The notes below the pieces were generated by a model. That model ran no database searches, had not been told where the DNA came from, and saw nothing but the letters and a program-made list of their open reading frames with translations. Positions 33,456-41,627 of a DNA stretch of 64,000 bases are shown piece after piece. The first letter of the stretch is position 1, and each line of letters opens with the position of its first letter. A program made the translations under genes and the position numbers. The stretch is taken from contig NC_081813.1 in assembly GCF_030704535.1 (NCBI RefSeq), positions 3,434,001 through 3,498,000 on the forward strand, in the 5' to 3' direction. Origin of the DNA: Vitis vinifera (Eukaryota; Streptophyta; Magnoliopsida; Vitales; Vitaceae).

Positions 33456-36170
33456 CTATTTGTTGAAGTAGGGAGTGAAAGTGAGCTGAATGGTTTCATC
33501 CTCCCACTGCAACCCTCGGCACCACTCTGATGTCCCGTCAATTGTCTTTAAACTGTTTCTTGCACTGTTTGAATCCAATGGCAGCTTCCTTAGGTTTGGG
33601 CATTCCCTCACCATGAGGGTTTCCAAGGAAGGAAATGGCAAAGCTCGTCTGCTGATGCTCCTTAGATTTGGTACAAAAAACAAGTACAAACCTTTGAGTC
33701 TTGAGAATATGCTAAGATTTTCAGGGACCCCACTCGCATCACCTATCACTTCTTCCATGGATTCACAGTGATATACACCAAGATGTTTAAGACTTGGGAT
33801 GTAAATAAGCCATGTCAAGTCCAACAACTTTGGAAGTAGATGAACCTGTACTGAGAGGAGGTTGTAGAAAATTGAGTTAGGGATATAATCTGCTACAAAT
33901 CCCCGTCTACCCCTCTCATTTTCTAGATTGACTTTTATGTCTTGTAGCTCCCCACATCTATATATTGTAAGGCTACGTAGATGTTTGATTCTTGGCAATT
34001 GGAGTATGCTCATACCTTCCAAGTTCCAAAGGTCTAAATCTCTCATAGCATTCAGTAGTTTTTGGGAGTTCAATAACTTTTGGAAAGACAGAGTACCTAC
34101 AATGGGCAAAGAGACCCAATTTATGTGCTCCAACCCTTCTAACTCCTCTAATAATGCTTTATTATCCTCATGTAAATAAATAGCCTTATCATCCTTCCTT
34201 GAATAATTGGCTTCCTCCTCCTCCTCCTCCTCTGTGGATGACGAAATATCATTTCTTTCTGACAAGTGATATGTAGATCTTATACTAAAAACTCTCAACA
34301 TTGAGAGATGTGATATTACTTCCTTAAAAATTATTTCAAGACTACCATTTAATATCAGATATCTTAGTCTTTTCAAAGTCGCAAACTCCGCGGACAATTC
34401 TCTTAGAGTTGTATTTGACAAATTGAGATATTGCAGTGTAATTAATTTTTCGATTCCAGTAGGTAATTTAGTTATTCCAGAATTTGACAAATCCAGAACT
34501 TTTATAACTGGCATGAAATGGAAGAATCCACTCGGAAATGTTTCCAGGCCTCTACTCCTAACAATTAAAGTTAAGAGATTGGGAAAAGATGGTGGTATAG
34601 TGAGTTCTTCCAAACTACTTGTCGCCAGGTGTAGCCGATGTGCCTCTTTCCACTTTGAAACTTGGTAAACTTCCACAGTATCAACTTCTTCTACCAAGAT
34701 TATGTTCTTATTGCCCCTATATTCTGAAGCTAACCATAAAGCCATATCACGAATGACATCATGCATTTTAACCCTATCAAATAGACCATTCTCGAATAGA
34801 CATACTGTCTTTAGATGCTCAATGATGTGGTGCCCTTGGTTTAATGCTTCATCTATGCTAGCAAATCCATCCAAAAACCCTTCTCCAATCCAAAGGAATA
34901 TAAGATCCTCATCCCAAATTTCATGGTCCTCTGGGAATATAGCAAGATATAAAAAACAAGTCCTGATGGTGTCGTTTGGCAAGTTATCGTAACTGAATTT
35001 GAGGACCGGAAATACATGATCTCCCATACCTGAAAACTTTGATGGATAAGTCTTCAACATTTGGATTGCTCGCTCCCATTCTTGTGGAGTCTTCTTGTCA
35101 GCCATAGCTCGCCCAATAGTGACGATTGCAAGTGGTAAGCCTTGGCATTCTTTAGCAGCAATTTCAGCAAGTTGGGGTATATCCGAATGTGAATTTAGAG
35201 TAGTCTCTCCAACCTTCTTCTTGAACAAATTAATAGCCTCATCTTCTGTCAAACACTCCACCTTAAGGCTTTTTTGAGCTTCCATATCCCGACAAACATC
35301 CAGAGAACGGGTTGTTAATATTACTTTGGACTTGTTTTGGGAATTAGGAGAAGGAACCCCCACTTTTTGGAGATCAAGCCGCTCCCATACATCATCTAGC
35401 AGCATCACAAACCTTTTTGCCTTCAAGACATTGAAAATTGCTACTGCTTTTTCATCCTCAGTTCTGTTTCTCCATCTATCATCCGGGATGTCTAACTTGT
35501 TCCGAATGACGTCTTGTACTTTTTCCACACTTGCTGGCCTGGATACTACAACCCAAATGGCGATTTCAAAGCTCTTGCTCGATCTAATGAACTCATTATT
35601 CACTTTGGTCATGAGGGTAGTTTTCCCGGCACCCCCCATACCGTACAACCCAATAATTCCGAGTTCCTCATCTTGGATGTATCTGCAAACCCCTGTAAAC
35701 ATCAGATCTAAGCCCACAGTCTTCTCCATCGGCCTCTCATCCACCGGAGCTTGAGGTAACCTATCAGCCACAACATCAAAGCGTCCCTTGTTCCTTAATT
35801 CAATCACAGCACCCAGCTTTTTAGTCGCTTTCTTCCCGAGCTTGTAGCTGGACCGGCAGTTTCTGGGGCAACAAGTTCCAGGGCATTTCTTCTGGATTTC
35901 CTGATCGCCTTTCTCCAGGATCTCGTTGACTTGTATTTCCATGGCTAGTACACCATGGAGCCAGCCGTCCACTTCATTCGTGCGCCTCATTTGCCGTTGC
36001 TCTTCAAGTTCAACTCTTCCCTTCACATCTTCATGTACATTCTTCAGCTCCTGCATTGCGTTTCTTAAAGAGTCCATATTTTCCTGTAGATCCCTGATGT
36101 AGACTGCATGCTTGGCTGTGCAGTCCCACACGCGAGTTACAACATCCAAGATTGGGCTCACACAATCCAT
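33456..36170 (-). CDS. CNL-2: CC-NB-LRR disease resistance protein, 904 aa
   Basis: Start at 36170 (MDCVSPILDVVTRVWDC). An upstream in-frame ATG at 36269 adds 33 residues not shared by relatives and was rejected. The protein has an N-terminal coiled coil (1-150) of the RPS2/RPS5 type with VDGWL at 67-71. The NB-ARC domain shows the P-loop GMGGAGKTT (177-185), RNBS-A FEIAIWVVVS, kinase-2 FVMLLDDVW (ending Trp, as in CNLs), TTR (286-288), GLPLA (344-348), RNBS-D CFLYLAIFPED and MHD (469-471). Degenerate LRRs follow to the end, broken by an acidic insert (Glu run at about 680-690). Expected role is intracellular detection of a pathogen effector, with ADP/ATP switching in the NB-ARC. A single uninterrupted coding exon is present. 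All key nucleotide-binding motifs are intact, so this is the best candidate functional gene here. Cys3 could be acylated; there is no MG myristoylation start. Confidence 0.95.
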   Translation of the reverse strand: MDCVSPILDVVTRVWDCTAKHAVYIRDLQENMDSLRNAMQELKNVHEDVKGRVELEEQRQMRRTNEVDGWLHGVLAMEIQVNEILEKGDQEIQKKCPGTCCPRNCRSSYKLGKKATKKLGAVIELRNKGRFDVVADRLPQAPVDERPMEKTVGLDLMFTGVCRYIQDEELGIIGLYGMGGAGKTTLMTKVNNEFIRSSKSFEIAIWVVVSRPASVEKVQDVIRNKLDIPDDRWRNRTEDEKAVAIFNVLKAKRFVMLLDDVWERLDLQKVGVPSPNSQNKSKVILTTRSLDVCRDMEAQKSLKVECLTEDEAINLFKKKVGETTLNSHSDIPQLAEIAAKECQGLPLAIVTIGRAMADKKTPQEWERAIQMLKTYPSKFSGMGDHVFPVLKFSYDNLPNDTIRTCFLYLAIFPEDHEIWDEDLIFLWIGEGFLDGFASIDEALNQGHHIIEHLKTVCLFENGLFDRVKMHDVIRDMALWLASEYRGNKNIILVEEVDTVEVYQVSKWKEAHRLHLATSSLEELTIPPSFPNLLTLIVRSRGLETFPSGFFHFMPVIKVLDLSNSGITKLPTGIEKLITLQYLNLSNTTLRELSAEFATLKRLRYLILNGSLEIIFKEVISHLSMLRVFSIRSTYHLSERNDISSSTEEEEEEEANYSRKDDKAIYLHEDNKALLEELEGLEHINWVSLPIVGTLSFQKLLNSQKLLNAMRDLDLWNLEGMSILQLPRIKHLRSLTIYRCGELQDIKVNLENERGRRGFVADYIPNSIFYNLLSVQVHLLPKLLDLTWLIYIPSLKHLGVYHCESMEEVIGDASGVPENLSIFSRLKGLYLFFVPNLRSISRRALPFPSLETLMVRECPNLRKLPLDSNSARNSLKTIDGTSEWCRGLQWEDETIQLTFTPYFNK

Positions 36171-36770
36171 TCCTTCCCTTGAGAGATGAAAGAAACAAGA
36201 GGTAAGATTCAAGAAAAGAAGAGAAAGTGGGAGAGCAGAGAAGCCTTGTGGTTGTCGAAAGCAGATCAATCTCTCTGATTAAGGAATTCCAATATGGAAG
36301 ACACCCCATCAAAGGCTGTTATCACCTTTTTCTTTTTCTCTTTACCACGCATTACTTTATTATATAATTTGTTTGCACACATCCCTTTCTTCTCGGCGTG
36401 TGGACTTTACTTTCTAAAAAGAAAAGAAAGTTTCTTGTCAAGATTCCAGAGTGTTTCTCATTTTGAGTCCCTGATCACATTATGGATCTGATTAGTCTGG
36501 GCTTTAGCATTTCAATATATCAGACTGCTCCTCATCCCTTTGAAGTGATTGATCAAGGGAGGCTATTGGTTATTAATGGAGCTGAATATGCAATCCTTTG
36601 GAAGGCGTTGTGCTGTGCAATGACATCTGATAATGGTGATTAGTGGCCCACAATCTTGATTAATGGTGGCGAAAGAGATAAGGCCACTACCATTCTCCTG
36701 TCCCACATTACTTCAATAATGCAAAGTAACGAGTACTCCACTACTCACCAGTTTCATTAAGCTTCTATTC
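36171..36770 (-). promoter_or_regulatory. promoter and 5' leader region of CNL-2
   Basis: About 600 bp lie between the start codon and the conserved CNL upstream block. The first 70 bp (GGAGAGCAGAGAA-type purine-rich leader on the + strand, CTTGAGAGATGAAA) match the CNL-4 leader at 55964-56030. No convincing TATA box was picked out. Confidence 0.4.
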
Positions 36771-36905
36771 CAAATCTATTATTTCCCCTTACCTACTCTG
36801 CTTCAACTATCATATTTAATCAAATATTTAATAATTTAAAATCAAATTATTAATTATTTGTTTCATTTATGGTCTCAATATCATATTATGATGGATCAGA
36901 TTACC
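36770..36905 (-). repeat. CNL upstream block, copy 2
   Basis: Contains CTGCTTCAACTATCATATTT and ATCATATTATGATGGATCAG, shared with the blocks upstream of CNL-1 and CNL-4. Confidence 0.8.
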
Positions 36906-36949
36906 CAAAAAAAGAAAGTAATATGATAGAAAACTGAAATTACTAAGAG

Positions 36950-37290
36950 ATTTCTACAATAAAATGTGAACAAATTAAGTGAAATTTGAATTGATCTTCA
37001 AAAATAGGTACCCATGAACAAAAACTAATCCAAATTTATTGGAGCAAATGTCCGAGCTAAAAGAATGTAAACAAAGTTGAAAATGGATTCACCATTAACA
37101 TCTTCAAGGCTTCAAGAATAAAAATTAAAATTTTCATAATGATGCTTTAAAGCTAGCAATTTTTCATAGTTATATGAAATAATTTTGAAAATAAGCATGC
37201 ATGGGACCATATAGTTGTAATTCAGTTTCATTGGAAAAAAAAAATCAGGAGACATAAATATCAAGTCTTTTTGTTTAAGATGTTTTCTAT
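36950..37290. repeat. orphan CNL 3'-flank remnant
   Basis: AAAATGTGAACAAATTAAG, GTACCCATGAACAAAAACTA and AATAAGCATGCATGGGACC follow the same order as the 3' flank of CNL-3 (41145-41430: AAAATGTAAACAAATTAATT, GTACCCATAAACAAACAACT, AATAAACATGCATG). No CNL follows it; only the coiled-coil relic at 39718 and a transposon lie to the right. Confidence 0.75.
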
Positions 37291-37769
37291 TTTTATTTTC
37301 AAAGAAAATAAAAAAAAAGTTGGAGAATATTTTTAGGGATCCATCTACACTATTAAAGTGTATTTTTTTTTTCTATAGGTATGGAAAGACATCATCAACT
37401 AGGTGGTAACACATATACATCTTCAAATTGGTTTTTTTTTTTCTTTTTTATTTTAATCACATTTATTTGTATCTTTGTACCCGATCTCATTTGTTTGTAC
37501 TCTTATTTGATGACCTTGATTTTACCATACACATTTAATAGTCTAGATCAAGGATGAAAATTTTTGTTTTTTTGGCCAAAATTTAGGCGAAATTTCGTGT
37601 TTCGGGTGGTGACGAAACGAAAGAGGAGGGCGAAATGTCAACGGCAGAAATATACATAAAAAAATCGCCTCCAGTTGGAAAATTTCGAAGAAAAATCGTT
37701 TTGTTTCGTTTTATTTTGGCGATTTTTCGCCGATTTTGTGAAAAAAGATTTGTACCTCTAACACCAAAA

Positions 37770-38101
37770 TCTGAACGGACGCGTTAATGGCGGGACCATC
37801 GACGGTGTGGTCAAGTTACACAGCCACGACTCGGACGGTGGTGTTAAGGCTTGGAGGAGAGTTAGGGCAGGTGAAGAGTGGTTGATTTTGTGGCAGAGAG
37901 AGAGTTGAGGCGATGAGTCTGACGAGCAGCGACAGAGTTGAGGCGATGAGTCTGACGAGCAGCGACGATGATGTTGGAGCCGACTTTGGCGAGGTCGAGA
38001 CAGAAGTCGCGGCCGAGGGCAGAGGAAGCACGGGTGACCATGACCACCTTGCCTTCTAGGTGGTGCCATGGCTGGAGGTGGTTGGAGACTTTGTTCACCA
38101 T
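37770..38101 (-). pseudogene. captured fragment of a short-chain dehydrogenase/reductase gene
   Basis: The - strand from 38101 reads [19 protein letters not shown], then [20 protein letters not shown] and [16 protein letters not shown]. This is the start of a classical plant SDR (FabG-like, NAD(P)-binding Rossmann fold). The cofactor motif TGxxxGxG is damaged (TRASSALG, with both signature glycines replaced). A 33-bp tandem duplication repeats [10 protein letters not shown]. After a frameshift the match continues as NTTVRVVAV*LDHTVDGPAI, with a stop where relatives have an acidic residue. The catalytic Ser-Tyr-Lys region is absent. It is broken and cannot encode an enzyme. The captured piece corresponds to the first ~90 residues of the parent protein. 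Confidence 0.82.
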
Positions 38102-38654
38102 TGGGTCTTGGCATCCATTAAAAGAAATAAACCTTTTGATTATGATATTTTTTTCTATTACCTATTTTTAGAATTTTGTCTTTTTTTAATATGCCTGAAT
38201 AAAGGAATAAATATTTTTTTTATTGGATCTTCTTATAATTTATTAAAAAAAATTACTCTTCTAATATTTCTTAATTTTTGATATTAGAAGAGCAATTATT
38301 TCTAAATGTAATATATTTAGATAAAAGAAAAAATTACATTTTTCTTGAAGAATTTTTTTTTAATATATTCCTAAATTATTAAAAGATTGTTATTTTTTAT
38401 TTTTTATTTTATACGTTAATAACTTATTAGGAAGATTGTTATTATTTTCTATTAGAGTCTAGAATGAAGGGATTTAAATGAAAAAGGAAATAATGGATTT
38501 GGAATAGAGGGAATTTTTAGGAGGAAAGAATTTTAAAGGATTTGATTGGATACTTTTGAAGTTTTTAATTTATGAGATTTTAATTTTATTAAAGTAAACT
38601 TTCTTTTTTTCAATATTGACTTATTACTCTTACCTTTTCTCTTTAAATTAAAAT

Positions 38655-38682
38655 TAATATATATATATATATATATATATTT
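38655..38682. repeat. (AT)n microsatellite
   Basis: About thirteen AT dinucleotides inside the Pack-MULE-like element. Confidence 0.85.
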
Positions 38683-39717
38683 TGTCTTTTGCACTTACAT
38701 ACTATTTCTGGCATTTTTTTGTTGGAACTTTTGTGGAATTTTTAATTATAGAATCTTCTCGAATAAATTATTTTAAATATGTATGAGGTTTCTTTTCTTT
38801 CCTTTTTTCAATATAATAGATGCCCAAATAGAGTGGAAGAAAAAAAGAATTTGCTACAATAATTAATGTATTTTTTTAGTATTTTTATTAGAATAAATAA
38901 TTCTCCAACTTGAGTGAATTCTCAATTTTAATCTCACTTATATCATTGTAGTTGTTATTTATTTTTATATCAAGTTTTTCATAAAGCTTCATAATGAGTG
39001 TATAATTACAAAATTCACATTTCTTATCGATCGACATGATATAATTACATTTAATATTGTAAATTATATCATACATGTATCAAATTCTTCAACAAAACAA
39101 TTTTAAATTGTCTATTATATTTCTAATTACATTGTTACGAGGTTTTTCTTACATTTTCATGAATTTTGATCAAATTTTGGCATATCGAAATTTTTTTTCA
39201 AAATATCCGCCGATATTTCTCCGATATATCCAATATATCCATAAAATCAAGTTATTGATATATTCATGATTACCGATATTTTCATCCTTAGTCTAGATTT
39301 AGAGTTCAGTAGGTATATATATATTATATGTTTGGATACTTATTTTTTGTTTCTATTTTTTAGGAAATTGAGTATAATGTGAAAATAATATTTTGATGTT
39401 TTCGAAATTTTTTAAATAAAATGAAAACAGTCATCTCATAAGTAAAAGGATAAAAATGAATAAAATAATTTAAAATTTGAGATACTTCATTGTTGGGAAG
39501 TGCTTCAAGTTCCTTTTGCGTTTGAATTGCTTTATTTTATGTTTTTTTTTCATTAATATGTTTACTTTGATACTTTGTTGACACAACAATTGGTCCCTAA
39601 GCCCAGATTAAAATTTGTGAAAAGCTCAAAAGGAACACAAAAACACAAAACGATAATAGAAGAAATTTTAGTTAAATGTGTAGTCAATTGTCCTCTTGTA
39701 AAGAAGTGATAGAAAGA

Positions 39718-39822
39718 TTCAATTATGTTTTTCATCTTCTCCATGGCATTTCTGAAAGATTCGAGGATGTTTTATATATTAAAGATATAAACTGCTTGTT
39801 TGCATTTTATTCTAATTCACCT
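39718..39822 (-). pseudogene. relic of a CNL coiled-coil coding region
   Basis: The + strand TCTCCATGGCATTTCTGAAA, GATTCGAGGATG and AGATATAAACTGC align without large gaps to CNL-1 29885-29945 (CTCCTCCATGGCTTTGCTCA, GATTCAAGGATT, CAATATAAACTGC). That part encodes the region between the DLQE and AMEELK motifs of the coiled coil. About 105 bp remain. No NB-ARC or LRR remnants are recognisable between this relic and the 3'-flank remnant at 36950-37290. Together with that remnant it marks a lost CNL copy. Confidence 0.75.
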
Positions 39823-40540
39823 ATGTTTATTAAATAAAATTAAAGAGTAAATAAAATTTCTATGGTCTATGTATGAAGTCAATTTTTTTTTTTTAAAAAA
39901 AAAATAATCATATCATGATTGGTATTAACAAAATGAATAATCTATACCTAAAATCATCAAATTTTCTAAATTATATATCATCATATAACCTTAATTTCTC
40001 TTAAAAGGATAATAAATTAGTACGAGTGAAATAAAATTCTGACATTCCATCATCAATAAATACAACTAAAAATAGTTAAAAGAAGTAAAAAATTATATAT
40101 AAATAATTAAAAAAAGTAAAATGTTTCGTCGTTTTATCTTTAATAACATCATAGTGAACAAATGATAAAATACAAATGTATCAATATTTTGTATTTTATG
40201 AAGTAAAAAGTTATTAATATGTTATTATTAAAAAAGATCAATTATATATTAAAGAGTGAAATATAATTTTTTTTATTTTTTTTTATTTTTTCTTTATTAA
40301 CTTTATATTTTACAATTTTTATTCACATTTTATTAAATTTATAGCTTTATGATTTTGTTGTTTGGTGATGACATAAATATGTGTATATATAAGCATAATC
40401 AAAGTCAACATGGCATAAATGGTTATGGTCTTCATCCTCTGCTTGTTTGAATTTTATTAAAAAAAAAAAAAGGAAAAAAGAAAAAATCAAATCAACCCGT
40501 GGGCCCATGCATTTTAAATGATAATTGAAAATGTTGACAA
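39823..40540. other. AT-rich spacer, no gene
   Basis: Very high A/T with no coherent open frame or recognisable element. Confidence 0.5.
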
Positions 40541-41450
40541 CGCTTTGTTTAAGGGCAAGAGTACTGAGGCGTGCTCATTTCTTAAGGTGTTATAATATAA
40601 ACTAGAAATTCTCTAAATATATCGTGAGATGGCAGGACATAAGCTCGAACCTCTTTAATGTATGTGCTTTTAAAAACTCGATTGGTGAAGTATTACCTAA
40701 AATTTATTTCAAATCTCAAGTTGAGAAATTGTCATTCTTAATACAAGCACTCCAATCAATTAAAGCCAATAAAAATTACAGTAGCTTCATGGTATGGCAC
40801 CTTACACACAATCCAAATATACTCATCTTTACACACAATATAAGCACAAAGGATTATTTATTTATTTATTTTTTTGTCTCTTTAATTTGGATGTTTATTT
40901 CTGCAATCCACCCTGTGCACACTTAGCATCCAGAAATTCAAACATTTGCAAGAAGTTTCAGTTGAGTCCGACCATTCTTCAAAATCTTATCCTACAAAAA
41001 CAAAAACAAAAAAAAAATAAAAAATAAGTGAATCTAAATATTTAACTTATATGCGAACAACAATTCATGAACGTTATCAATCATAACAGATTCTAATAAG
41101 TAGCTGCAAAGGATACATGTAAACTAGAGTTATTTACAATTTATATAATGAAAATGTAAACAAATTAATTCCAATTTGAAGTAATATTTAGAAATGTGTA
41201 CCCATAAACAAACAACTAATCCAAATTCTTTAGAGTTGTATGCCCAAGTTAAGATAATGTAGACAAAGTGTAAAATAAGTTCATTTTTAGCATTTTCATA
41301 ATAATTCTCCAAAGTAGGTATTTTCATGTTCTAAATTTCTCAAGAGTAAAATAATTTTGAAAATAAACATGCATGTAAGAGATGGTTTTAATTAAGTTTC
41401 ATTGTAAAAATAAAAAATCAAGAGACAGAAATATTAGGTCCTTATCTCTA
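40540..41450. repeat. CNL 3'-flank module, copy B
   Basis: Same ordered motifs as copy A (31640-32290): TATTACCTAAAATTTATTTC, a CTTACACACAATCC-type stretch, CAATCCACCCTGTGCACAC, TAGCATCCAG, AAGAAGTTTCAGTTGAGTC. It then continues through GTACCCATAAACAAACAACT to AATAAACATGCATG, the part also kept at 36950-37290 and 63840-63960. It ends about 180 bp from the CNL-3 stop. Confidence 0.85.
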
Positions 41451-41627
41451 GAACAAATAATAAATAAAAAGATTGAGATAATAGTAGTGATGCATCAAGT
41501 ATGTTATTGGATCCAAAAGTTATGCCTTAATCTGTTTTACAAACATGTATTTTAGGATATGGAAAGAGAAAATAGGATCAACATTAAGAAAAGTTATTTT
41601 ATTTGGAGTTTTATTAATAGTTTCTTT

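Larger units (their letters stand above)
37550..39289 (-). mobile_element. Pack-MULE-like element carrying a dehydrogenase fragment, ~1.74 kb
   Basis: Short inverted ends are visible: AAGGATGAAAAT at the left (about 37550) and ATTTTCATCCTT at the right (to 39289). AGTCTAGAT flanks both sides (37540-37548 and 39290-39298), a 9-bp target duplication as made by Mutator-like elements. One unmatched C (37549) lies between the left duplication and the end. The inside holds captured short-chain dehydrogenase sequence and no transposase. The right subterminal region is rich in CGATAT/TATATC motifs and the left in GAAATTTCG/TTTCGTTTT motifs. Confidence 0.65.

Noticed and set aside
33490-35754. Open frames on the + strand across the CNL genes (also 42595-44513 and 53277-55546)
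   Set aside because: These are antisense shadows of strongly conserved coding sequence and have no domain content.
36171-36269. Upstream in-frame ATG adding 33 residues to CNL-2 (similar extension on CNL-1)
   Set aside because: The extensions are not homologous between paralogues, whereas conservation begins sharply at MD(C/F)VSPILD.
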